NCBI GenBank assembly: GCA_947505055.1
Contig: CANNLO010000127.1
Coordinates: forward strand, 1-11,879
Length of the DNA: 11,879 nucleotides
Source: Methylococcaceae bacterium
GTDB taxonomy: Bacteria; Pseudomonadota; Gammaproteobacteria; Methylococcales; Methylomonadaceae
Reading direction: 5' to 3'
Translations under genes and position numbers: made by a program
Part shown: positions 1 to 6,648 of the stretch, piece after piece
How the letters are laid out: the number at the start of each line of letters is the position of its first letter
Position numbering within the stretch: the stretch's first letter is position 1
Notes under the pieces: model-generated
What the model was told of the DNA's origin: nothing
Seen by the model: the letters and a program-made list of their open reading frames with translations, nothing else
The model's database searches: none

Positions 1-489
1 GATTAACTTCATCATATGCTAAAAGGACTGTATCGTGATGAGATTTGGCTGCCAAAGATACCATTAGTTAATGATCTGATGAAAATATTCTAGGGTCAAA
101 AAACTTATAAAAATGAGGTTTGAGTTTTTAGTATGTGCATATATAAATTGTAAAACTTCAGACTTGATCTGGCGACTTCAAAAATTAGTTTCAACTTTAT
201 CTGTCATTGGCTGTCTGTTTTCGACCCCAACCGGGCATTCAAATATGGATTTAGGCTTCCCGATACCGGCCTGTCAAATGCGCGCCAATCAATGCAGGAC
301 ATTACTATATTGTCTTTACACGAAAATTATGCATAGAAAACTAAGGTTATGTTAAATTTGGTGATCACAATAGCTTAGGGGCCAGGGTCAGCGAACTATT
401 GTCATTAATTAATCATCCGAAAATTATTTCCAAACTAACCTTTATGCATCACGGGGAGGGCAGCTATAAAATTCAGAATAACTTTTACA
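1..489. other. AT-rich gene-poor left flank
   Basis: No convincing gene is visible. The open frames here are short, lack a Shine-Dalgarno site and have no recognisable protein similarity. A 25-codon frame (16-93, + strand) starts with ATG but has an unrecognisable product and a stop just upstream, so it may be debris of a longer gene. The stretch merges into the transposase remnant that begins near 490. Confidence 0.5.
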
Positions 490-635
490 TCATTACTTAT
501 AAGGAGAGGCATGCTGTTGAATGCATAATCGGCAAGCTCAATCACTATCGCAAAACTGCTCCGCGTTATGAGAAAAAGGCTATTGATTACACGGGTACCC
601 TGTTGACTTCCTGGTCACTTTTATGGTTCAGATGA
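490..635 (+). pseudogene. IS5-family transposase, C-terminal remnant
   Basis: The frame ending at the TGA at 633-635 encodes a stretch beginning YKERHAVEC and continuing through GKLNHYRKTAPRYEKKA to a tryptophan-containing end. This closely resembles the extreme C-terminus of IS5-family DDE transposases (pattern ERHxVECxxxKLKHxRRxAxRYxK), including the last catalytic glutamate in the ERHxVE context. Only about 50 codons of what is normally a protein of several hundred residues remain. The open frame reaches back to a non-ATG codon at 399, but the part before about 490 does not look like transposase. Just after the stop, CAACAGAACCTA (641-652) resembles the terminal inverted repeats of this family. 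No matching left end is visible, so this is a dead fragment that marks past insertion upstream of the nitrilase cluster. The family assignment is from pattern recognition only. Confidence 0.65.
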
Positions 636-853
636 AGCATCAACAGAACCTATAGTAACAAAAACACTAACTGCAATTTTGATTTACTGTATTTTCAAGC
701 ATAACAGTTTGTCTCTTTTTTAATAAACACAATCCTTATTTTTTTAAATCTGTACTTAATAATTCATCTTATTTCTGATTCTGTTTTGAACCTGCCCTTG
801 TGAGTAAAGTATGTCCCGTCTATCACTTAAAAGATTGACGTTCATTTGTCCTT
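636..853. other. AT-rich region upstream of the Nit1C cluster
   Basis: No coding sequence is visible. The region is very AT-rich, with several T-runs around 714-745. It probably holds the promoter of the downstream operon. I saw no sigma-54 -24/-12 element (GG-N10-GC) close to the gene, although nitrogen control would make one plausible. Confidence 0.4.
798..826 (+). promoter_or_regulatory. Possible sigma-70 promoter for nitB
   Basis: TTGTGA (798-803) and TATCAC (821-826) are separated by 17 bases, and each matches four of six consensus positions. Transcription would begin near 833 and produce a leader of about 70 bases that contains the terminator hairpin at 854-883. Weak matches of this quality are common in AT-rich DNA, so this is only a candidate. 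TTGAAC (786-791) is an alternative -35 element without a well-spaced -10. Confidence 0.22.
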
Positions 854-883
854 CCCTACTCCGGTCTCCGGAGCAGGGTTTTT
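854..883 (+). terminator. Intrinsic terminator in the leader just before nitB
   Basis: CCCT-A-CTCCGG (854-864) pairs with CCGGAG-C-AGGG (868-878) around a TCT loop. This gives a ten-pair stem with one A/C mismatch, followed directly by five Ts (879-883). That is a textbook rho-independent terminator. It lies only ten bases before the nitB Shine-Dalgarno site, with no intact upstream gene to terminate. It either stops read-through from the left flank or acts as an attenuator of the Nit1C operon. I found no convincing alternative antiterminator pairing; the best is a five-base GAGTA/TACTC match. Confidence 0.75.
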
Positions 884-904
884 ACTCGCTATCAGGAGAT
901 TCAA

Positions 905-1387
905 ATGCCAGAAGTTACTACTCCAGCCCATCAAAAAGGCGATTTTTTCGTCGATTTTGAAGAAAAAGTATTCGAAGATGTCAAGGCCGAGCCCGGCCAG
1001 AAAGCCTTGGTCAAATTCCATACCGTCGCTTTCGAAGGCTCGATCGGCTTCGTCAATCTGTTACAAGCCACCCGTTTACAACGCAAGGGTTTTGAAACAT
1101 CTATCCTGCTGTACGGTCCAGGCGTGACATTAGGTCTGCAACGCGGCTTTCCGCGCTTGGGCGACGAAGCCTTCCCCGGTCACCAAAACTACGCCAATCA
1201 AATCGCCAAATTCATCGGAGAAGGCGGTAAGGTCTACGCCTGTCGGTTTGCGTTGCAAGCTTTGTACGGCCATGGTGAACCCAGCTTGGTTCCAGGTATC
1301 CGCCCGATCAGCCCATTGGATGTATTAGACATCGCGCTGCTGCACCAGCGCGACAATGCCTTCATTTTGGATACCTGGACTTTATAA
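905..1387 (+). CDS. nitB: MSMEG_0572/Sll0783-family nitrogen starvation response protein
   Basis: This 160-residue protein belongs to the MSMEG_0572/Sll0783 family, which heads Nit1C clusters. It has no signal peptide, membrane segment or known catalytic motif that I can see. The C-terminal half (from about residue 110) is rich in conserved-looking aromatic, proline and glycine residues and ends in DTWTL. In Synechocystis the homologue Sll0783 is induced on nitrogen starvation, and its loss impairs polyhydroxybutyrate accumulation. In Pseudomonas fluorescens NCIMB 11764 the highly conserved NitB product rises with cyanide. The biochemical role is unknown. The ATG at 905 is chosen because AGGAG (894-898) stands six bases before it. 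It is separated from nitC by 72 bases containing a hairpin, which could let it be expressed at a different level from the rest. The letter nitB follows the Pf11764 naming and is inferred from gene order. Confidence 0.9.
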   Translation: MPEVTTPAHQKGDFFVDFEEKVFEDVKAEPGQKALVKFHTVAFEGSIGFVNLLQATRLQRKGFETSILLYGPGVTLGLQRGFPRLGDEAFPGHQNYANQIAKFIGEGGKVYACRFALQALYGHGEPSLVPGIRPISPLDVLDIALLHQRDNAFILDTWTL

Positions 1388-1411
1388 GTTGTTCCGACAA
1401 TAGTAGCCAAC

Positions 1412-1431
1412 GCCCGGACTCGCGTTCGGGC
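1412..1431 (+). other. Stable hairpin between nitB and nitC
   Basis: GCCCGGAC (1412-1419) pairs with GTTCGGGC (1424-1431), including one G-T pair, around a TCGC loop: an eight-pair stem with a tetraloop. No T-run follows, so it is not an intrinsic terminator. A mRNA-processing or 3'-stabilising role that favours nitB over downstream genes is an inference. Confidence 0.55.
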
Positions 1432-1459
1432 CTTCAGACCTGCCACAGGAGACCATATT

Positions 1460-2467
1460 GTGACCAATCCCAACACCGTCAGAGCGGCGGCGGTACAAAT
1501 ATCGCCGGTATTCGAATCCGCCACCGCCACCGGCGACAAGGTTTGTCAGGCCATCAGCGACGCCGCCGCGAAAGGCGCGCAAATCGTCGTATTCCCTGAA
1601 ACCTTCGTGCCCTACTACCCGTATTTTTCTTTTGTGTTGCCGCCGGTTGCTGCTGGACGTGAACATCTGAAACTGTATGACTATGCGCCGACGGTGCCAG
1701 GCCCGATCACAGATGCGGTGGCGGCGCAAGCCAAGGCCCACGGGGTCGTAGTGGTCTTGGGCGTCAACGAACGCGACCACGGCAGTCTCTACAACACCCA
1801 ACTGATTTTCGATGAAACCGGCCATCTGGCGCTGAAACGCCGCAAGATTACCCCGACCTATCACGAACGCATGATCTGGGGTCAGGGAGACGCCGCCGGT
1901 TTAAAAGTCGTGGAAACCGCGATCGGCCGCATCGGCGCACTGGCTTGCTGGGAACATTACAATCCTCTGGCCCGCTATGCGCTGATGGCCCAGCACGAAC
2001 AAATCCATTGTAGTCAGTTTCCGGGCTCTCTGGTCGGCCCGATTTTCGCCGATCAGATCGAGGTAGCGATACGTCATCATGCGTTGGAATCCGGATGTTT
2101 CGTGGTCAACGCCACTGGTTGGCTGACCGACGAACAAATCGATTCGGTCACGACCGAACCGAACTTACAAAAAGCCCTACGAGGTGGTGGTTGTACAGCA
2201 ATTATCTCACCGGAAGGTCAGCATGTAGTCGAACCCTTGCGCGAAGGCATTCTTATTGCCGATCTGGACTTGAACCTGATCACCAAGCGCAAGCGTATGA
2301 TGGATTCGGTCGGCCATTACGCTCGGCCGGAACTATTGAGCCTGCGCATAGACGACCGGCCGGCCATACCGATGTTTTACGACGTACAGGCCGCTTCGTC
2401 GATCAGCGATATACCAGCGATTTCTTCCCTATCTGTCAGCGAGCCATCCTACCATGAACCGCGTTGA
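1460..2467 (+). CDS. nitC: Nitrilase, Sll0784/Nit1 family
   Basis: This 335-residue carbon-nitrogen hydrolase has the full nitrilase catalytic set. Glu47 lies in [12 protein letters not shown], Lys129 in KRRKITPT, and the nucleophile Cys163 in CWEHYNP. The additional conserved Glu136 is in YHERMIWG. The CWEHYNP signature with a following tryptophan and glutamate is typical of true nitrilases (nitrile to acid plus ammonia) rather than amidases. Length and context match the Nit1/Sll0784 family. In organisms that grow on cyanide, NitC of this cluster is induced by cyanide and needed for growth on it, so ammonia release from cyanide or a cyanide-derived nitrile is the likely role; the natural substrate is not fixed by sequence. 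The enzyme should be cytoplasmic and oligomeric like its relatives. Translation starts at GTG, with AGGAGA (1447-1452) seven bases upstream. The last 14 bases overlap nitD. Confidence 0.93.
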   Translation: MTNPNTVRAAAVQISPVFESATATGDKVCQAISDAAAKGAQIVVFPETFVPYYPYFSFVLPPVAAGREHLKLYDYAPTVPGPITDAVAAQAKAHGVVVVLGVNERDHGSLYNTQLIFDETGHLALKRRKITPTYHERMIWGQGDAAGLKVVETAIGRIGALACWEHYNPLARYALMAQHEQIHCSQFPGSLVGPIFADQIEVAIRHHALESGCFVVNATGWLTDEQIDSVTTEPNLQKALRGGGCTAIISPEGQHVVEPLREGILIADLDLNLITKRKRMMDSVGHYARPELLSLRIDDRPAIPMFYDVQAASSISDIPAISSLSVSEPSYHEPR

Positions 2468-3554
2468 ATCTTCTCCACAACTTATTACCGAACTGCAATC
2501 GTTGGGCCTCCGTCTAGAAGATAACGAGATCGGTGTCAGTGGTCGGCACGGCGGCGCTGGCCCTTCCGATCACAAAGCCCTGACGCTCGCCGAGCGAACC
2601 GTGATGATTCCGATTGCCAACGCAATGGCTTATTCGTCGCCGTTCGTTGCCAGTCGCCCGGACATGCAAGGCATCAGTGTGATTCGCCGCGACGGTCACG
2701 CGGTCGCCAACATCATCTTTCCGCGTCAACCGCGTTTTTATGACTTACAGACCACCGACGGCGTGCCCTATTCGCACATCGCCACCCTGCATTCTGCTGA
2801 CGTATTGGCGACGACGCTGCTGCAATCTTGCATCCGCTACGGTAACCGCAAAACTTCCTGCCAGTTTTGCGCGATTGGTCAATCGTTCGAAGCAGGGAAG
2901 ACCATCCTGCGCAAGACCCCCGAGCAAATTGCCGAGGTGGCTCGTGCCGCAGTGGAACTGGACGGTGTCAAACACATGGTGATGACCACCGGTACGCCGA
3001 ATATTACCGATAGAGGTGCGGCGATACTTTGCGAAAGTGCCTATGCCGTCAAAGCCGCCGTCGATCTGCCGATCCAAGGCCAATGCGAGCCTCCGGATGA
3101 CAACATTTGGTTCGAACGCATGAAAGCTGCCGGCATAGACAGCTTAGGCATGCATCTTGAAGCGGTAACTGCTGAGGTGCGCGCCCGCATCATGCCAGGC
3201 AAGGCTAGCGTGCCGTTGGAGCGTTATATGAACGCTTTTGATGAGGCGGTGGCGGTGTTTGGCCGCGGCCAGGTTAGCACTTACATCCTGGCGGGCTTGG
3301 GCGATACGCCGGCAGCGATATTGAAGGTCTCAGATCAGTTGATCACCAAAGGCGTTTATCCGTTCGTGGTGCCATTCGTGCCGATCACTGGTACGCCGCT
3401 GGCTGACCATCCGGCACCCACGCCGGGTTTTATGGCGCAAATTTTGCCGCAACTAGGGGCGATGTTGAAGCAAGCGAACTTGTTGTCCCACGAGATGAAA
3501 GCTGGCTGCGCCAAATGTGGTGCCTGTTCGGCGCTGGCCAGTTACGAGGTGTGA
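2454..3554 (+). CDS. nitD: Radical SAM enzyme, MSMEG_0568 family
   Basis: This 366-residue protein matches the MSMEG_0568-family radical SAM enzyme of Nit1C clusters. The cluster-binding cysteines appear as Cys126, Cys136 and Cys139 (C-x9-C-x2-C, ending CQFCAI). The first spacing is therefore wider than the usual C-x3-C-x2-C. Following regions look like a radical SAM barrel: TTGTPN near 178-183 (the 'GGE'-like strand), a QCEPP segment near 210, and GMHLEA near 232-237. The C-terminus carries a second compact cysteine motif, Cys352, Cys355 and Cys358 ([11 protein letters not shown]), which could hold an auxiliary Fe-S cluster. Substrate and reaction are unknown. The ATG at 2454 lies inside the nitC end (14-base overlap), with only a poor Shine-Dalgarno site, so translation is probably coupled to nitC. 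The stop is one base before the nitE start. Confidence 0.9.
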   Translation: MNRVESSPQLITELQSLGLRLEDNEIGVSGRHGGAGPSDHKALTLAERTVMIPIANAMAYSSPFVASRPDMQGISVIRRDGHAVANIIFPRQPRFYDLQTTDGVPYSHIATLHSADVLATTLLQSCIRYGNRKTSCQFCAIGQSFEAGKTILRKTPEQIAEVARAAVELDGVKHMVMTTGTPNITDRGAAILCESAYAVKAAVDLPIQGQCEPPDDNIWFERMKAAGIDSLGMHLEAVTAEVRARIMPGKASVPLERYMNAFDEAVAVFGRGQVSTYILAGLGDTPAAILKVSDQLITKGVYPFVVPFVPITGTPLADHPAPTPGFMAQILPQLGAMLKQANLLSHEMKAGCAKCGACSALASYEV

Positions 3555-3555
3555 G

Positions 3556-4098
3556 ATGTTGATCGAGAACTTTAAACCGTTTTTCTCCAACGAATACTTG
3601 ATCAAATTCGTCACTCAGGATTGGGAGCATCGGCAAATGCTCGAACTGCGGCAGTCTGTGTTCTGCGAGGAACAAGGTATTTTCGAAGGTGACGACATGG
3701 ACGGTATCGACCGCATCGCTACCCCTATCGTCGCGATTGCCTGCGTCGCTGGCCTACCCGATCAAGTGGTCGGCACTGTGCGCATTCATCAAGACCAAGC
3801 TGGCGTCTGGTGGGGCTCTCGCTTGGCGGTTGATCAAGACTACCGTAAACAAGGCAGGTTGGGTGCGGCGCTAATACGACTAGCGGTTACATCCGCTCAT
3901 GCCCAAGGTTGCAACACCTTTCTGGCTCAAGTGCAAAGCCGTAATGTTCTGCTGTTCCGGCGCTTGCACTGGCGGCCATTAAAGGAAATTTCGGTGCATG
4001 GCCGGCCCCATCATTTGATGCAGGCCGATTTGAAATGGTATCCGCCCTACGCCAACGGCGCTATCGGCTTTATCACTACCGGCAGGATCGCGGCATGA
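3556..4098 (+). CDS. nitE: GNAT acetyltransferase, MSMEG_0567 N-terminal family
   Basis: This 180-residue protein is related to the N-terminal half of MSMEG_0567. The GNAT fold is suggested by an ELRQSVFCEEQ helix near 30-40, a VGTVRIH strand near 72-78, and a glycine-rich RKQGRLGAALI stretch at 97-107 where acetyl-CoA binds. A late FRRLHWRPL segment near 134-142 matches the usual 'F-x-x-x-G-F' position. Substrate unknown. A longer frame opens at 3517, but I choose the ATG at 3556. GAGGTG (3546-3551) stands in front of it, it leaves a single base after the nitD stop, and the 13 extra residues would be read from nitD coding sequence. Its TGA overlaps the ATG of nitF (ATGA). In mycobacteria this domain is fused to the AIR-synthase-like domain; here they are separate. 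Confidence 0.88.
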   Translation: MLIENFKPFFSNEYLIKFVTQDWEHRQMLELRQSVFCEEQGIFEGDDMDGIDRIATPIVAIACVAGLPDQVVGTVRIHQDQAGVWWGSRLAVDQDYRKQGRLGAALIRLAVTSAHAQGCNTFLAQVQSRNVLLFRRLHWRPLKEISVHGRPHHLMQADLKWYPPYANGAIGFITTGRIAA

Positions 4099-5081
4099 GC
4101 AAACTCGCAGAATTAACACTAAGCATCAAGAGCAGTCTGGAACTGGCGCACAAGCGTGACATCGCCGAAGTGATGAAGCTTTTGCCTAACTTCGCTGCTT
4201 GGCATTCCGGAGCAGCGATTGCAATAGGCGACGACTGCGCGGCAATCCCTGACGGCAACGGTTTTTTGCTGCTGGCGACAGAAGGTTTCCTGAACGACTT
4301 CGTTGCCACCCAACCTTGGTTCGCCGGTTATTGCGGTGTGATGGTCAACGTCAGCGACATCTATGCAATGGGCGGTCGGCCAATTGCGGTGGTTGATGCG
4401 ATCTGGAGCGACGGAGAAACCCAGGCCAGGCCAATTCTGGAAGGACTGGCGACGGCCTCCCAGATTTACAGTGTGCCGGTGGTCGGCGGCCATACCAATT
4501 TACGCAACGACTGCCCGCAATTGTCGGTATCAATCTTGGGTAAGGCTAACCGGCTGCTGAGCAGCTTTGCAGCGCAACCGAAACAACAACTTCTGGCGGC
4601 CATCGATTTACGGGGCCACTTTCGTGAGCCCTACCTATGGTGGGATGCCAGCACCGGTGCACCACCCGAACGCTTGCGGCAGGATCTAGAATTGTTGCCT
4701 CTGCTTTCCGAAACCGGCCTGTGTGAGGCCGCCAAGGACATCAGCAATGCTGGCTTGATCGGTACGGTGTTGATGCTGCTGGAATGCTCAGGCCTCGGTG
4801 GCCTGATTGACGTCAACGCGATACCACGTCCCGAAGGTATCGATTTGCCGCGCTGGTTAAGCTGCTTCCCAAGTTACGGCTTCGTGTTCAGCGTCGATGC
4901 CGCCGACAGCGACGCCGTTATCAAGCTGTTCAGCCAACGCGACATCGCTTGCGCGGCGATTGGCATAACCGATGACAGTAGCCGATTGAGGCTCGCCGAT
5001 GGCGGCGAAGAGCATCTGCTATGGGATTTAAACACCACCCCCTTGATCGGCTGCGCCCTGAAGACACAACCTGAGGCTTAG
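4095..5081 (+). CDS. nitF: AIR synthase-related protein, Sll0787 family
   Basis: This 328-residue protein is of the PurM/ThiL/SelD-type ATP-using superfamily. Key motifs are IGDDCAAI (44-51), which resembles the nucleotide and metal-binding 'GDDA' loop of ThiL. Then come NVSDIYAMGG (85-94), which is the hallmark 'N-x-SDI-x-AMGG', a VGGHT turn (130-134), and DISNAG (215-220), which corresponds to the 'D-x-S-D/N-G' C-terminal motif. These suggest ATP-dependent phosphorylation or cyclisation of an unknown substrate. It is distinct from housekeeping PurM. Translation starts at the ATG at 4095, overlapping the nitE stop by four bases, with AGGA (4083-4086) upstream; 20 residues of in-frame sequence from 4035 are rejected as nitE overlap. 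It corresponds to the C-terminal half of MSMEG_0567. Confidence 0.9.
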   Translation: MSKLAELTLSIKSSLELAHKRDIAEVMKLLPNFAAWHSGAAIAIGDDCAAIPDGNGFLLLATEGFLNDFVATQPWFAGYCGVMVNVSDIYAMGGRPIAVVDAIWSDGETQARPILEGLATASQIYSVPVVGGHTNLRNDCPQLSVSILGKANRLLSSFAAQPKQQLLAAIDLRGHFREPYLWWDASTGAPPERLRQDLELLPLLSETGLCEAAKDISNAGLIGTVLMLLECSGLGGLIDVNAIPRPEGIDLPRWLSCFPSYGFVFSVDAADSDAVIKLFSQRDIACAAIGITDDSSRLRLADGGEEHLLWDLNTTPLIGCALKTQPEA

Positions 5082-5082
5082 C

Positions 5083-6258
5083 ATGCAAAAACTACGAATT
5101 GCCATACTGACTCATTCCGTCAACCCGCGCGGCGGTGTGGTGCATGCTCTGCAACTAGCCGAGGCACTGCATGATTTGGGTCATGACGTGACATTAATAG
5201 CGCCTGCGAACCCCGGAAAAATCTTCTTTAGGCCAGCGCGCTGCAACACTACGCTGATTCCGCTACCGACATTGGTCTGCGATTTGAACGCTACCGTCGG
5301 CCAACGTATCCAGGCCTATATCAATTATTTTTCATGGCCTGACATCGAAACTTACGATATTTATCACGCCCAGGACGCCATCAGCGGTTGCGCAATGGCA
5401 GACTTGACCGAGCGTGGCATCATCAATGGCTTTGTTCGTACCGTACATCATCTGGATGACTTCGACGACATCTTGTTAACGGCTTGGCAAAGCAAGTCGT
5501 TCCATTCTGCCGAGCAGGTTCTGTGCGTCAGCCGCGATTGGCAGAACAAATTGAGCAACGATTATGGTATTACTGCGCTACAGATCAACAACGGCATCGA
5601 TGCACAGCGTTACACACCCAAGCCCCAAGCCCCCGACGACGAGTTACGTAAAATGCTGGGGCTCACCCAAGATGGTCCACTGTTTCTGGCAATCGGTGGC
5701 GTCGAGGCACGCAAAAATACTTTACGCATCTTTGCCGCCTTTCGTGAGGTATTGCAACAACGGCCCGACGCCAAATTACTGATCGTCGGCGGTGCCAGTC
5801 TGTTAGACCATAGCGAGTACCGGCAGCAATTCGATGCAGCAGTGGCCGACAGCGGTATTCTTGACGGGATAGGCCAACCATTGATGATGACGGGGCCATT
5901 GCCCGATGTAGACATGCCAATATTGTTCCGTTTGGCCGATGCGCTGGTGTTTCCCTCGCTGAACGAAGGCTTCGGTTTGGTAGTTTTGGAAGCCATATCC
6001 TCTGGAACCCCGGTTATTGTCTCCGCCCGGCCGCCGTTTACCGAATACCTGAAATTTGAAGACTGCATCTGGACCAACCCAGAAGACAGTCTGGCGATCG
6101 CCACCGCAATGCGGGTAGCCATCGAAGAATTTCCAAAAGAACGTTTGCCTGCCATAGCTCAACGATTGACCGCCGAATATTCTTGGCAAAACTCGGCCCG
6201 TAGCCACCTAAACATTTACCACTCGCTCATTAAAACAAGAGGAACCACCCATGCCTGA
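5083..6258 (+). CDS. Glycosyltransferase family 4, MSMEG_0565 family
   Basis: This 391-residue retaining GT-B glycosyltransferase has an N-terminal Rossmann start (RIAILTHSVNPRGGVVHALQL) with the glycine-rich acceptor-side loop near 17-19. It has an INNGID turn at 168-173 and an IGGVEARKN segment at 204-212 typical of the GT4 inter-domain region. The E-x7-E donor-binding motif is Glu295/Glu303 in NEGFGLVVLEA. No signal peptide or transmembrane helix is visible, so it acts in the cytoplasm. Position after nitF identifies it as the MSMEG_0565-family enzyme of the cluster. The sugar donor and acceptor are unknown; its presence implies that the pathway forms a glycosylated small molecule or glycosyl intermediate. 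ATG follows the nitF stop by one base, with GAGG (5073-5076) upstream. This gene is not one of the seven basic Nit1C genes, and I give it no letter. Confidence 0.88.
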   Translation: MQKLRIAILTHSVNPRGGVVHALQLAEALHDLGHDVTLIAPANPGKIFFRPARCNTTLIPLPTLVCDLNATVGQRIQAYINYFSWPDIETYDIYHAQDAISGCAMADLTERGIINGFVRTVHHLDDFDDILLTAWQSKSFHSAEQVLCVSRDWQNKLSNDYGITALQINNGIDAQRYTPKPQAPDDELRKMLGLTQDGPLFLAIGGVEARKNTLRIFAAFREVLQQRPDAKLLIVGGASLLDHSEYRQQFDAAVADSGILDGIGQPLMMTGPLPDVDMPILFRLADALVFPSLNEGFGLVVLEAISSGTPVIVSARPPFTEYLKFEDCIWTNPEDSLAIATAMRVAIEEFPKERLPAIAQRLTAEYSWQNSARSHLNIYHSLIKTRGTTHA

Positions 6259-6538
6259 AATGCGATTTCGGGTTCGCTGGCCGGACCAATCTGAAAGCCT
6301 TTGTTATTCGCCGTCACTCATTATCAAGGATTTTTTTGAACCCGGTCAAATCTATCCATTGAAAGAATTCGTCAGCCGCAGCCGCGATGCACTGGAAATC
6401 GCCAATGAACGGGTACGACAGAAATATGGCTACACCTGTTCCAGCGCGATGAGCCAACTGGCCGAAATAGAAGCCGCTGCTGCCCGGTTTACGGACGACG
6501 AAAACCCGCAAGTATTGATCAAGGAATTTATCGAATAA
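6251..6538 (+). CDS. MSMEG_0570-family nitrogen starvation response protein
   Basis: This acidic 95-residue protein is of the MSMEG_0570 family. It begins with a short basic strand (MRFRVRWPD), followed by a mid-region helix rich in charged residues (about 37-57), then a C-terminal helix. No catalytic motif, signal or membrane segment is visible. Its function is unknown; it could be a partner protein or a small binding domain for the other enzymes. The ATG at 6251 overlaps the glycosyltransferase stop by eight bases and is preceded by AGAGGA (6237-6242). It probably corresponds to nitG of the seven-gene scheme if letters follow gene order, but that mapping is my inference. Confidence 0.82.
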   Translation: MPEMRFRVRWPDQSESLCYSPSLIIKDFFEPGQIYPLKEFVSRSRDALEIANERVRQKYGYTCSSAMSQLAEIEAAAARFTDDENPQVLIKEFIE

Positions 6539-6648
6539 AGCATAAACCCGTTAATGGAGGACTGGGCTTGATACCACCAATACAATTCTATCGTTGCCAA
6601 GAGGCATCAATTAAAACCTTACAACACTATAAATAAAAAGAGGAATAT

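Noticed and set aside
113..355. 80-codon frame in the left flank
   Set aside because: No start signal, atypical composition and no similarity to any protein family I know.
799..827. CRP-like site (TGTGA ... TCACT) before nitB
   Set aside because: The half-sites are 19 bases apart instead of six, so they cannot form a CRP operator.
636..904. Sigma-54 promoter or NtrC-type control of the cluster
   Set aside because: No GG-N10-GC element with the expected context was found close to nitB; nitrogen control remains possible by other means.
846..1127. Open frame overlapping the start of nitB
   Set aside because: It runs in a different frame through nitB, has no Shine-Dalgarno site and no recognisable product; its start lies inside the terminator region.
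3517..3555. Longer start for the GNAT gene (13 extra residues)
   Set aside because: This part is read from the end of nitD in another frame, while GAGGTG stands correctly before the ATG at 3556.
4035..4094. Longer start for the AIRS-like gene (20 extra residues)
   Set aside because: It lies within nitE, and the ATGA overlap at 4095 with AGGA upstream is the normal coupling arrangement.
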